Origin: Hanleya hanleyi
Taxonomy: Eukaryota; Mollusca; Polyplacophora; Lepidopleurida; Hanleyidae
DNA length: 64,000 bases
NCBI GenBank assembly: GCA_036873755.1
Contig: JAVTVY010033758.1
Coordinates: forward strand, 79,417-143,416
Direction: 5' to 3'
Below are positions 1 through 11,635 of the stretch, piece by piece (within the stretch, counting starts at the first letter, position 1; each line of letters begins with the position of its first letter). Both the position numbers and the translations under genes were made by a program. The notes beneath the pieces are model-generated. The model was not told the DNA's origin and made no database searches. It saw only the letters and a list, made by a program, of their open reading frames with translations.

Positions 1-3000
1 GGATGCAGCTCAACGTCTCCAGACAATAACATTAGCCAGGTACCTGGAGCTGAGCAAGAAGACACATTTGACCGTGCTGTCCTGCCTGAATTAGGATGGC
101 GTATACTCCTACCACCGGTAGGAAATGCTTTCATATTAATCATCAATTTGCCAACTCCTGCTGGTTCAAATTCATATCTTTCTCGACTACCGTGCAGTTT
201 GTTCCACTGCATAATAAAATTATTTACAACTTGATTTCAAAATATATGGGTTCAGCAAATTGGCTGATAAGCAGGAACTTTAATGACATTATATACAGTG
301 CACTTCAGTAACGGATCTTCGAGCTTCTATGATCGCTTATACCATATATACAGGCTCCACTATGCCCCTGTAGTTCCCTCATCCAATGGAATAAATGAGT
401 ATGGTAGATGTGCCAGGCTGTCACCTTTCAATTAAAAGATGTTGGTGGTGATTATACGTTATTCTTTGGAAGATTACATATCTTTTAGGGAACAAATATG
501 TTTTCGCTCAGACTGCTGTGTTGTGGAAACGAGGGAGGATACGCCGTGGTTAGCCTGGATACATAGCAATCAAAAGATTTAGATCTGTATCTACGCGTAC
601 CGCTGCTCACAGTTGTCTTGAGGAAGTAATACTTGCTTTTAAAAGGTTTTGTTACCTTTGGTTTATCTCCCGCTTTATCCCACACACCTGGCATTTATCC
701 ACAATTGATCACTCATATCAATTAAGACAGAATAATACACTTAGTATATTCCTCAAATATGTCGACACCAGATGTACTTTCGGCTATCTGGCGGAAAAGG
801 CAATTCTCACAGCAATGATTGATCATTACTTCTATAACTTCGCGAATGGGATTTGGCATTGGAGCTGAGATGAGAGCCTGCCCTACACTCCAACATACGA
901 CAACTGTCTAAATATCATCGTTTATTTATTTATTTCTGGATTGCGACGTACAGAATGCTGCATGGTCGTTGGTACTGATTTACCAAAAAGAAGTCTTGCC
1001 AACATCATTGCAAACTCTAGAAGCTGTAGTTCAGAACTTACAGCGTCCTGTGGATCAGGTCTTTCGATTAGGGACGCGTGAGTTCTTTATGGATGACTGG
1101 CTACTAGGTATAGGACTTGGCACTTGTATTCCAACAAAATGCCATCGGTCGGACAACATAAAATATTTCAGATACAAGCGTCAAGTCCGTCATTCAATAT
1201 ACAACCGTCGTTCTTAAAATATTTCCGCGTCCAACCGGTAAGGCGGTAATGAAATGATGCCTCTATTTTAGGTAATGTTTGAACCAAAGAGATTTTGCCA
1301 ATAGTTTCAATTTGCCGAGTCACGGGATAACGAAAACTTTACTGGGGGATCAGAGAACAGAGGCCATTTAGGGTGAATATGGAATATTTAAAGTTCGTAA
1401 AGCTACCCAGAAGATCCTGAAGTTTGGATCTTCTTGAAAGTATTGTCGGTGGACTGTCGTCTACAATATCAAGTTGAACATTGTTGACAGCTTGCTTACT
1501 TACACGATTGAAAACAATCGACCGTTTCTATCGTTCACGAAATTAGATTCGATGTTTATAATTTCAGCACCGCTACTGTATTTTATACATTGAACACGGA
1601 CAGCTTCATACAAATACATATCTCGTGGCAATAGACTGGCGGTTTGACGGGATGATATTTCCACTAATCCAGTCACATGTACATGTACGCTGAAGAGATG
1701 TATGCTTATGTACATGTGCATAAGTACGATGCCTCAAAGAGTAGCACGGAAACACCGATCGAACTACAAGAGACCACAGCCAAAAGGAGACCTTTACAGG
1801 AAGCCCTCGAGTTCTTGCGAAAGCGGAATTTGATTATTCTAATGAAAGTTCTAATTTGAGCTGGCACGAACATTGTTTGAATAATAAATAGAGCAGATGT
1901 GAGAATTTCCCAGAGGAAATAGACCAAATAATTCAACCATTGAATGCAAAGTCGGTCACTTGAAGACCAAGTGGATATCCAGCTCCAGTTTTCGTTCAGA
2001 GCTCCGGAATTCACTCCTTGACGACTCGATTGATGGCAGCAAGTGCGGTGTTGACCCTGTAATTGATTGGATTTTTACGTATACGTTGTCCAGCCCTTCA
2101 ACCACCCTAGATCAATAGCTGATCATGTCCGATGTCTGGATCACTAAGAAAGCAGCAGACTTCAGGATAGCTTCGTGAGACATTGAATCATTTGCTTGGT
2201 AAAGGAAACATGACTCCACTTTCAACATATTTTACTTAGCTGATTTACGTGTTCCCTGTATCGGAGTACTGTGGTGAATATACAATGGAGCAATATCAGT
2301 TAGTAACAATTCAACTATTACTACGATGAAAGATAGACCCAAGTAATAGAACAAAACAAAACAAAATCTCACGCTTCAGTAGTTCCGTTTTGTTAAATAC
2401 GCACGTATTTGTGCAGAACATAATTTGGCAGAAGAGACTGCCTGATTCGCCGTTCCTATTTATCAGCTCTACTCGCACAGCAGATTTGACCTCGTTTTGA
2501 AAACGCGTGCTCTGTTCCCAATTCCCCTCTTGCACAGGGGCCAAAATATACTCACAACATATCTACTGTCTGAATCATGTGTGATTCATTCGAAGCAAAT
2601 CACCCGCAGTGGTGTTGAAGTGGCTTGATTATCGTGGAGAGCTTCAGAACTGCTCGTATGGAACATCGGAGTTATGAAGTAGGGACGAATGCTATCGAAT
2701 GTATTGGTTCTACGTTTGAAAGATAAACACAGATACGTTTATACATCAGACACGTTGAAGGCACATTTGCACCGAAATACGTCTGAACGTTTGGTTCCTG
2801 TGCAAGGGAGAACACTTCGCCAGAGATAAAACATTAAGCTAAGTAATTAATGCGTTAACTACTTTTCTGTCCTGTAAAACAATGTGAATTATGAACGAAA
2901 GTCCGTTTTTTTCTTAATATTGATTGGCCAAAATGTCCAAAGATGTGCCGCGAAACTAATCATTATCTCGGCCAGAAGAGGAGAAAAGGTCGATAACTAA

Positions 3001-3204
3001 ATTGGGTGAATGTCATCTGCCTCAAGCCATCCCAACCCAACGTAATTTCCGAAGAGAAAATATTTGTCCACATTGTTCACGTCATTCTCACTTTAACCCT
3101 TAGCTGCCAGCATCTCGATACAGGCGTGAAAACTAACATTCAGTAGACAACCATGGACCGTGCAGTATATTTTCAAAGCAAAAGACCATCATGGTATAAT
3201 ACAA
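1..3204. other. Intergenic DNA, no supported gene
   Basis: No open frame here looks like a protein, and no exon with convincing splice borders was found. Positions 1183-1236 carry a short fragment (CGTCAAGTCCGTCATTCAAT and neighbours) of a dispersed repeat that recurs at 27325-27370 (reverse), 31945-32137 and 57358-57552. Positions 1674-1730 hold ACATGTACATGTA-type palindromic repeats. Confidence 0.5.
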
Positions 3205-3742
3205 TTAACCCTATCTGGCCTGGGGGGAGGGCACTTTCCCCCCCCCCCCCCCCTGGTGGTTTTTTGCTCCTATCTCCGGAACGACAAAAAGTGGAGAGCT
3301 AAAACTCCGCGAATTTATAGGTTAGCATATTGGGGTCATTTCGATGGCCCCTCGAGCAAAGGATCATGGGTAAATTTAAAATGACGGTTATGTGGTGTAC
3401 CAGAAAAAATAGTGTTTCCGTCATATTTCTCCAAAATTTTTGCCTTTTTTATGCAAAAGTGGGTGAAACTTATTTTATTTCATATCAGATTATTATTTGC
3501 TAATTTATCATGCAGTTTCTGCGAAGACAAAAGCAAAAATAAAAAAAATTCGAAAATTCTGACCGAAAAATCGTCCAAAAATGCTCTTTTTAAAAATGAC
3601 GTCACAGTGACGTCATCATGAAAGCCATCTTGGATTTTTTTACATTTTCTTGTTGAGCTTGACCCAAAGATATAGTTTGGCAAGTTTCAGCTCTCTAGTC
3701 ACCCCAAGTACACCCCAAATAGCAGAGGCCAGATAGGGTTAA
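3205..3742 (+). mobile_element. piggyBac-like MITE, copy 1 (full length)
   Basis: A 538-bp non-autonomous element bounded by TTAA on both sides. The ends are inverted: TTAACCCTATCTGGCCTGG on the left and its complement, ...GGCCAGATAGGGTTAA, on the right. TTAA target duplication followed by CCC is the hallmark of piggyBac-superfamily elements, so that is the inferred mobiliser; no transposase is encoded. Internal landmarks shared with the other copies are a G/C homopolymer near the 5' end, CGGAACGACAAAAA, GGATCATGGGTAAATT, two TGACGTCA motifs at 3597-3617 and GCCATCTTGGATTTTTTTACATTTTCTTG before the 3' end. Confidence 0.8.
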
Positions 3743-3868
3743 CATGGGATTCATGGAAGTCACACAGTAAGAAATTGCCAAAATCACAAGCTAGTTTCTT
3801 GCAAAAGAAATACTGTCTGGTGTTTTACTGCTTTACAAGATTTCATGATATCACTTTTGTCAAACACC

Positions 3869-4432
3869 CAACCCTACCTGGCCTGGCCTGGGGAGGGGGG
3901 GGGGGGTACTTTCCGCCGTTGTTTGTTTTGCTCCTATCCCCGGAACGACAGAAAATTGAGAGCCGAAACTCTGTCACTTTGTAGATTATTATATTGGGGT
4001 CATTTTGGGCCTATTTGCATGACGTCCCGAGCAGGAAATCATAAGTAAATTCAGTTGGCGGTCTCTTACCAGAAAAGTGATGTTTTCGTCAAATTTCTTC
4101 AAAAATTGTGCTTTTCTACCTAGAAAAGCGGGTAAAACCTATTTTATTTCACGTCAGATTATTATTTACTAATTTACCATACAGTTTTTAAGAAGAAGAA
4201 AAAAAAAATAAATAAAAAAATTCTGATTGAAAAATCGTCCAAAAATGCTCTTTTTGAAAATGACGTCATTGCGACGTCATCATGGAGGCCATCTTGGGTT
4301 ATTTTTTGCATTTTCTTGTGGAGCTTGATCCAAAGATATAGTGTGGCAAGTTTCAGCGTCAAGCACTAACGATAGCAAATATATATAGGGGCATTCCTTC
4401 CTCTCTCAGGTTGCCCAGCCAGATAGGTTTAA
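3869..4432 (+). mobile_element. piggyBac-like MITE, copy 2
   Basis: Same family and orientation as the copy 130 bp upstream. The left target site has decayed to CCAA and the right end reads ...AGATAGGTTTAA. It keeps the G-run, the CGGAACGACAGAAAA segment, the paired TGACGTCA-like motifs (4261-4280) and the CATGGAGGCCATCTTGGG block. The degraded ends and substitutions suggest an older insertion than copy 1. Confidence 0.7.
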
Positions 4433-5208
4433 CACTTACGATTAATATTTTATCGAAATGAGTTTTCAGGTCATAGTTTATACTGTGCCTGTTCGTTTGA
4501 AGAGCGTGGAGACTTTAAAAACGCAAATGGTCCCTAGCTCCGAGTGAAGCGGATTAAACACATGAAATACGAGGCGAAACTATCGTATTTTGCCATCAAT
4601 GTGTGATTGATTTGTGACGAAGATCTAGTAAATGCTATTAGATACTTGTTTGCAAGCAAAATGTGGATGAGCAAGGGTGAATTTCTTAGACATCATTTCC
4701 TGCATATCAATTTATCGTTTAGCGCTGGCAATGTACGATAGCCAGGATAGTTGGAGATAGTTCATCAATGCGGACATTCGAAGCAGAATGAAACTGACGA
4801 GAGATGCATGTATAGGCATGTAAGGTGGCGGGTATGTACATGTGACTATTACAATACTATCATACTGAAATGTACAATGTACAGGCCGTCATTCAGGAAG
4901 AGCCCCATAGCTCGTGCCTGGATTTGGAACTGGAAGCTTCAAGATCACGGAGATTTAAATGGGTGCTAAAGTACGGCGCTGGACACATATAATTATTTTC
5001 TACCTTATAAGGAATTTATGTTAGATTACAGACATGCTTTGCAAATATCTCTAGTGATTTTTCTCTGAACGAATATCTATATGAGGTCCACATGTTGTAT
5101 ACAACTGGAACAATCTTTTTCCACTTCAAGACTATAAAGACTGAAGTGGGTCATATTGAGGAATACAATAAATGCGCTATATATAATATAGAAACTTCAC
5201 GATGCTGC
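4433..5208. other. Intergenic DNA
   Basis: No gene or clear repeat recognised. The stretch lies between a MITE and a hairpin element. Confidence 0.4.
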
Positions 5209-5623
5209 TACTGTCTGTTTCACATTACGATAGCACGGGATTTTTGGCAATGTACCGGAGCCAGTTCTTCTCAGAGCATTGAAATTCTGCACAGTATCTA
5301 TACCGGTATGTAATTTGTGCATTTTTATTCTGAAATGTCAAGAAAATCTATTCAGAATCAAAGAAAATCTCCAATACCTGCATGTTATTTTCAAAGCACA
5401 ATGACGGCGAGCTTGCAATGTTGTAACATTGTGACTGGGAGCTATGAAATAACATGCGAGATATTGGAGATTTTCTTTGATTCTGAATAGATTTTCTTGA
5501 AATTTCAGAATAAAAATGCACAAATTACATATAGTTACTGTGAAGAATTTCAATGCTTTGAGAAGAACTGGCTCCGGTTCATTGCCGAACATCCCGTGCC
5601 CTCGTAATGTGAAACAGACAGTA
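5209..5623. repeat. Long hairpin (inverted repeat, ~185-bp arms)
   Basis: The sequence from TACTGTCTGTTTCACATTACG (5209) is the reverse complement of ...CGTAATGTGAAACAGACAGTA ending at 5623. Pairing runs inward through GAGCCAGTTCTTCTCAGAGCATTGAAATTC and TTTTATTCTGAAAT...AGAAAATCTATTC to a loop of about 45 bp near 5398-5440. The arms differ by scattered substitutions. It is probably a small foldback transposon; no flanking target duplication was clear and no protein is encoded. Confidence 0.75.
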
Positions 5624-6026
5624 ACTCTCGCGATTAGCGTTTTAAGCGTATATAATTCGGTTTATGCTAGGGACTGTGTGGTTACTTCGTAGTTTCCATA
5701 TGAACATCTGCAACAAAGGCGCGGCCGAAATAGCAAGCCTACGTCTTACATTCCGCAACATTCTAACAGGCAAACAGGCAAACAAACAAACAAATATAGA
5801 CTAATATTATAGTAAGAAAATAAGATATAAGCATGTAGGTCTCTCATGTGCATTTTACATATATTTTTTCTTATCATGTTCACGCGATACCCATATCACT
5901 AATACTTATATGAGGTACTCTCGCACTCTGCGATTGGACTTCAACAGACACGAAACTTCTTTGAAAATGTGAACGTCGGATACGTGACCTGTATTTTAGT
6001 CAAAGCCCTTGCTGTTTCGTTAATAT

Positions 6027-6282
6027 TTAACCTTACCTGGCCTGGGCTGTTTGGGACTTGCCCAGGCCTTGGCGCCCCCCTCCCCTAATTATTTTTCTTA
6101 CCACTTGAGCTAGGGAGCTGACACTTACCACACTCTTCCCCTTGATTAAGCTCCGATGTAAAAAAAAGCATTGATGACGTTTTTTGTCCACCTTTCCTCG
6201 TGAAAAATAGGAATTTTGAAGAAAAATGACGAAAACATGATTTTTCTGGTCCCCCACATGACCGCCATTTTGAATTACCCAT
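6027..6282 (-). mobile_element. piggyBac-like MITE, copy 3 (3' part, reverse)
   Basis: Begins at TTAA with CCTTACCTGGCCTGGGCTGTTTGGGAC, the complement of the family's 3' end. It runs inward to the block complementary to CAAAATGGCGGTCATGTGGG and stops at a 61-bp minisatellite. The 5' half is missing. Confidence 0.65.
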
Positions 6283-6418
6283 GTCTTAAAAATGCGATAT
6301 CACTACATTGAAAATCAACCAATCATAAGCCTCAAAATTCCAATGTATTAAAAATGCAATATCAATACATTGAAAATCAATCAATCATAAGCATTGAATT
6401 TCAATGTATTGAAAATAC
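6283..6418 (+). repeat. 61-bp minisatellite, short array
   Basis: About two units of AATGTATTGAAAATACAATA-type sequence, preceded by the head ATGTCTTAAAAATGCGATATCAC. The same head and unit recur at 8188-8475. The array sits exactly between two near-identical MITE 3' fragments. Confidence 0.75.
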
Positions 6419-6800
6419 CTTACCTGGCCTGGGCTGTTTGGGACTTGCTCAGGCCTTGGCGTCCCTCTCCCCTAATTATTTTTCTTACCCTTGAGCTAGG
6501 GAGCTGACACCACACTCTTCCCTTTGATTAAGCGCCGATGTAAAAAAACATTGATGACGTTTTTTGTCCACTTTTCCTCGCGAAAAAGAGGAATTTTGAA
6601 GAAAAATTACGAAAACATAATTTTTCTGGTCCCCACATGGCCGCCATTGTGAATTACCAACATCCTCTGCTTGGAGGTTATTCAAATAAGTTCAAAATGA
6701 CCCCAATATGCTACAAAGTTCCGGAGTGTTAGCTCTAAATATTTTGTCGTTCCGGAGATACGATAGAAAGTTTGGTAGCGGAGGGGGCATAAAGCCTTCT
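6417..6800 (-). mobile_element. piggyBac-like MITE, copy 4 (reverse, truncated)
   Basis: Repeats the copy-3 sequence almost exactly from CTTACCTGGCCTGGGCTG onward, displaced by about 389 bp. It continues further, through GACCCCAATATG and GTTCCGGAGATACGATAGAAAGTTTGGTA, to the family's 5' region. The terminal TTAA at its 3' side is replaced by the minisatellite. The spacing suggests local duplication of MITE end plus array, not two independent insertions. Confidence 0.6.
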
Positions 6801-7453
6801 CCAGCTGGTAATGCTAACGATATTCGTTTTCATTATAATTTATCAGTTTTACTATAATAAAGAACAAATCTGAATAGCGTTGCCAAATTGAGAGAAGAAA
6901 TACTTTGAATTTTTAGTTACTGAAAACAGTAATAATGCTCTAACGGTTTTGATGTATGTTGTTGTTAATGTTTAGTCACTTTCTGGTTATTGATGGATCA
7001 CGTTCATGTCTTCCCAGCACGCCAGGTACCGAAGTAGTTTATGATGTTTACAGAACATTGCGTTTACATATCGCGCAACGCGACGGGCATGTGGTTTGTT
7101 CAAGACATCGTTTCTCCCGCGAAGTTGGAATCTAGGTCCATGGAAAGTACCTTTGTTCTACATTTTGCTTCAACTGTGTCATTTAATTTATCACATCACT
7201 AGATTAGCCCATCTGGGCGTCCCTTTAGTGTACGTTTGTTCTACCTTCCCTATATAACAATGCAGTCTTGTAGTCTACTGATCTTCTCTCCATAAGTAAA
7301 TGGCAGAACAACATTACATCCGCTCTCCTATGATGAATGTGTGAGACGGTGTGAAATTAAAGAATGCCCAGTGGAACGAATATCCGGATTTTATTTTTTA
7401 ACCGATCCAAGACCATTATTTCTGACTTGCAACTCAGCTAAGACATATTTCCC
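6801..7453. other. Intergenic DNA
   Basis: Apart from the intron-like similarity noted for 6835-6975, no gene or repeat is recognised. Confidence 0.35.
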
Positions 7454-7918
7454 TTAACCCTATCAGGCCTGTGGGAGGGGCATAATGCCCGACTCTCCAT
7501 TCTCTACCATACTTTCTACCCTATCTTCAAAACGAAAAACAATTGAGGGATGCCACTTTGTAGTTATGATATGATATGATATTGGTTCATTTTGAGCCTA
7601 TTTGTATAACATCGCGAGCAGAGGATCATGGGAAAATTCAAAATGTCGGCCATGTAAAGTAAACCTGAAAAGTTCCGGTTTTGTATTTTTCCTTGAAAAA
7701 ATCTGCTTTTCTCCCAGAAAAAGTAAGCAAAAACTACGTTATTTCAAGAAAATAAAAGTGACATCACTAACGCCATGAGAGCCGCCATTTTGGATATGCT
7801 TTGCATTTTCTGGTAGAGCTTGAAATGAGGGAATAGTGTGGTAAGTTTTACCCCCCCCCCCTCCCCCCCATCCACCAGGCCTGCATGGACAGGTTCTCAA
7901 AAGCCCAGGCCAAGATAA
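7454..7918 (+). mobile_element. piggyBac-like MITE, copy 5
   Basis: Starts TTAACCCTATCAGGCCTG. It retains GAGCAGAGGATCATGGGAAAATTCAAAATG and GAGAGCCGCCATTTTGGAT, and ends with the G/C-rich 3' block and ...AAGCCCAGGCCAAGATAAG. The last TTAA is lost. Older and more diverged than copies 1 and 6. Confidence 0.65.
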
Positions 7919-8187
7919 GAAAAACATATGAAAAGGGACTGAAACATTCTTTCCTTGCTCACTGGCTTTCTCAGCAGGAATATGAAACAATCGCCGGGTC
8001 AGGCATTTAATGGACAGCTCAAGTCTCGGCAGGATGACTTTGTCCATCAGGGAACTGTTTTTTTCTGTTTTCAAATCCATTCAATTGTTTTGTAAACTGG
8101 AAGCGGTGCACAGATATCACTGACGCGGTCTAGCCAGTGCGGTATGGTATGCCATCCCTGCCACAATGTGTTTCGTGAAACAAACAA

Positions 8188-8475
8188 TGTCTTAAAAAAT
8201 GCGATATCACTACATTGAAAATCAACAAATCATAAACCGCGAATTCCAATGTATTGAAAATACAATATCAATACATTGAAAATCAATCAATCATAGGCAT
8301 CGAATTTCAATGTATTGAAAATACAATATCAATACATTGAAAATCAATCAATCAAAAACCTCGAATTTCAATGTATCGATAATACAATATCAAAACATTG
8401 AAAATCAACCAATAATAAATCTCGAATTTCAATGTATTGAAAGTCTAATATCAATGTGTTGAAAATCAACCAATG
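8188..8475 (+). repeat. 61-bp minisatellite array (~4.7 units)
   Basis: The landmark AATGTAT(T/C)GA occurs at 8248, 8309, 8370 and 8431, an exact 61-bp spacing. Each unit carries ATTGAAAATCAA(C/T)CAAT and TCAATACATTG, which is partly self-complementary with AATGTATTGA. The array opens with TGTCTTAAAAAATGCGATATC, as at 6283, so head plus array looks like one dispersed element. Confidence 0.85.
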
Positions 8476-10330
8476 AACCGAGGTCTTTCTTGGTGGTTTG
8501 CCATTCTGCTCTGTGTCAGTCTGATCAGCGAGGTCGGACTGAGACAGTAATTGGGCGACCCTATTCAGAAGCCACTGACCCACTTTATAACATCGGATTA
8601 CAAATATTGCAACAAATGATAATGTTTTTTCCTCTTTATCTCATTTAATTTATAGCTGTCAGGGTGCTCAGATGGCGTGGCCGGCAGGCTCCAATCTCGC
8701 GGAGACAGTTACAATATTACTGGTAGAAAAATGGCTATGCAAGTCAACGTAACTCAACTTTAACTGTTTAACTGGATCAACTATATCACGGTCAAAAATC
8801 GAGGCGCCATATGGGGCCCTTCTATTAGATTTCCAGTCTCGCTACTATTATCATACAATTATGTTGGACGGGGACAGCTATCGTCGAAGTTTTTTAAATA
8901 ACTAAAGCATGCTAGATTTTAATTGATTAGGTGTTTGACCAAATCTTTTTAAAACTGTAGTGGGAATGAAAATAAAAAAGAAAAATCGCATTGACGCGGC
9001 CCACCATGTCAATGCATTTAAATTTCCACAGTACACGTCTTAGTTCCGTTGAGATCTTAACAAGGGTTATTTGAAGAGGTGACACGTCACCTAAATACTA
9101 AGCTCTCCTGATAGTCCGGCAGATATGTAACAAAAAATGGGTCGATTGTGCACTTCGCCATAAAAGCATGAATCTTTGCATAGTGACTGAGAAACATATG
9201 TTATTCATTTTTAGAGGGGGAGTCCGGCTTGAAAATCCGTACTTGGCCGCCATCTTGGATTTCAAAATGGCCGCCTTCAGAAACCATCAAAGTCGCAAAT
9301 CGGCACTTCTAAGGCACATACGAGGTTAATTTAAACGGCTACCCCCACAATTGCGTACTCAAGGAAGTTTGTTTTAAATGGCTGCCAAGAATCGCTTATT
9401 TTAACGGCTACGTGACTTAGGTAAATCGATAGACAAAATTCTACTTTTGAGTGATTTTAAATGATTTTTTGGCATCAGTAGACACTCATCCACGTAGTTG
9501 ATACCTTCAATATATAAAATTAGTCATATTTGAGAGCGATATCACAGCGCAATGTGGGTTAACCTTGCTGCATCTGCAGTTGATCACGCAGCCACATCAG
9601 CTGCTACCGATAGAATACGCTGGTTTCTGAAAACGGACACCAAACTGGCTGTCATTCATCTTTGGTGTAAGTTTCCTATCCAAACTCACTTGGAGAAGCT
9701 TGTCCTAAGAACGGAGAAGAAACCAAGTCCAAATGGGTCGGGCCTGAACGGCGGGTCTCTCGATGGCCTACACTATGCGCACTCCCTTCGGTGGGGAGCT
9801 CTTCCAGACCTCTACAAACATCACTAGTCTCATTGCTACTGGTATGATCAAACAAAAACACAAACAGTTTTGTATAACCTCGTAGACAATAGCATTCTTC
9901 AACGAGGCCGACCCTGGCTTGACCTTCGACAATTCGCAACACAGTGGACTTGGTTGAGTCAGTTGAGTCGATTTGTTTCGAATCATTAGGTCATACATGT
10001 ACATGGACTCGTCTTAGACATATTCCTTGGCGAGCTTTTTTTGGTTAAAAATCCCTATTAGTACACCATCTTGGATATCAAGATTGTCACCATCAACGAA
10101 CATCGAAGCCTAAAATGGAGATCTGATACAAGGCTGATTTATACTTTGCTGTAGCCGAGGAAACTGATTAAGGGACTTCTACTGTGTGAAACAATGTCCA
10201 GTCGGAGACGACCTGCATTACCATACACATGGATACTAAAATACTAACAAAAAATTCAATCTGATAAGCCATTCAGTATTCTTGAGGACATAGCCATTGG
10301 AAGTGACATGCTCGATATCAGTTAACTCTA
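8476..10330. other. Intergenic DNA with paired YY1-like motifs
   Basis: No supported coding sequence. Positions 9240-9285 contain GGCCGCCATCTTGGATTTCAAAATGGCCGCC, two opposed copies of the YY1-type GCCGCCATnTTG motif. The frame at 9552-9827 has no recognisable domain or splice structure. Confidence 0.4.
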
Positions 10331-10332
10331 CC

Positions 10333-10920
10333 TTGGCATATGGCAAGCCAAAGTGCTTTTTATTCGAGAATTTCCGATATCGGAAATTGAATTCCCGATA
10401 TCGGAATTGAAATTTCCGATATCGGTATTAAAATTTCCGATATCGGGAGTTCATGTACTTCAATTTCCGATATTGGGAATTGAATTCTCGATATCGGAAA
10501 TTGCAATTCCCGATATAGGAAATTAGAATTTTCGATATCGGAAATTTAATTTCCAATATCGAGAATTGCAGTTTCCGATATCGGAAATCCGGAGACAATT
10601 TCCGATATCGGAAATTCTATTCCCGATATCGGAAATTCGGAAATTCAATTTCCGATATCCGAAATTGTCACTGAATTTTCGATATCGGAAATTGCAATTC
10701 TAGTTTAAGTAAAGTTTCCAGAGCTTTCATTTCCGATATCGGAAATTCAGTGACAATTTCCGTTATAGGAAACCCTATTTCCGGTATCGGAAATTGAATT
10801 CTCGATATGCGAAATTCTACTTCCGATATCGGAAATTGTCACCGAATTTCCCATATGGGAAATTCTAATTCCCGATATAATTTCCGAATTCAATAAAAAA
10901 CACTTGGCTTGCCATATTGG
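10333..10920. mobile_element. Foldback element made of GATATC-centred palindromes
   Basis: About 21 copies of variants of TTTCCGATATCGGAAA lie head to tail between 10362 and 10885, spaced about 18-28 bp. The array is enclosed by inverted flanks: GGCATATGGCAAGCCAAAG.GCTTTTTATT on the left and AATAAAAAACACTTGGCTTGCC on the right. The terminal inverted repeats plus palindromic core indicate a small non-autonomous foldback/MITE element. No open frame is relevant. Confidence 0.8.
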
Positions 10921-11039
10921 CAATATTTGGTCCAGCGTTGTCTGGTCTTGGTAGGCGATACCCTCGAAATATTCTCCCTTCACCTGGAGCTAAATGACGG
11001 AAACTTACTACACAATATGTCTGGGTAAAGCTCTATTCC

Positions 11040-11635
11040 TTAACCCTACCTGGCCGGGGGGGGGGGGTGGTGGAAAGTGCCCCCTCCCCCTAGTGAACTT
11101 TTCTCTGCTGCTCCGAAACGACAAAACCGAGGAGGCTGAAACTTGGTGACTTTTAAGCTTATCTTATTGTGGTCATTTTGAGCCTATTTTCATTTATCCC
11201 CGGGCAGAGGATCATGGGTAAATTTAAAAAGGCGGCCATGTGGTATCCACGAAAGTCGTGTTTTTCAATCTTTTCGCTCCATTTTTTCACATGTTCCTTG
11301 CCTAAAAGGCCTTGAAAGTATTTTATTTATGCAAAACTTATTATTCTATATTTTATTTGATTTTTTTCGAGAAAAAAAATCGGAAAAATGAAAATTTCGA
11401 AAAATCGACCCCACAAAGGTCGAAAAATGGCTTCCGAGAAGATGACGTCACTGTGACGTAATCATGGCGGCCATCTTGCATTTGTTTACATTTCCCTGTA
11501 GAGCTTGAACCACAGATACTGTGTGGTAAGTTTCAGCGCTCTAGCCTTAGTGGTAGAGAAAATATATAGAGGGCATTTTCCGCCTCCCCCCCAGGCTGCG
11601 ATACACCCCAAATCGCCCAGGCAAGATAGGGTTAA
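11040..11635 (+). mobile_element. piggyBac-like MITE, copy 6 (full length)
   Basis: TTAACCCTACCTGGCCGGG opens the element and ...CAGGCAAGATAGGGTTAA closes it. It carries TGACGTCACTGTGACGTAATCATGGCGGCC (11442-11470). The left breakpoint of the 3,734-bp tandem duplication (11351) falls inside this element, in its TTTTATTTGATTTTTT segment, so only the right half of the MITE was copied. Confidence 0.8.

Larger units (their letters stand above)
5885..7010 (+). pseudogene. Decayed paralogue of the 28.4-kb secreted-protein locus (leader + intron, exon 1 missing)
   Basis: Segments match the 5' part of the gene at 28.3-28.9 kb in the same order. CTAATACTTAT..., GACTTCAACAGACACGAAACTT and ATACGTGACC (5900-5995) match 28345-28605. 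AATTTATCAG, TACTTTGAAT..TTACTGAAAACA and GTATGTTGTTGTTAATGTT (6835-6975) match 28665-28800. The stretch that encodes the signal-peptide exon at 28484 is absent here, and two partial MITEs (6027-6800) interrupt the intron-like part. No second exon was found downstream. This is inferred to be an old duplication that lost its coding part; the similarity is patchy and was judged by eye. Confidence 0.4.

Noticed and set aside
1706..2014. 102-codon minus-strand frame with hydrophobic stretch
   Set aside because: No family resemblance and its flanks give no splice or promoter support.
7739..8080. 113-codon minus-strand frame
   Set aside because: Half lies inside MITE copy 5, including its G/C homopolymer; no protein signal.
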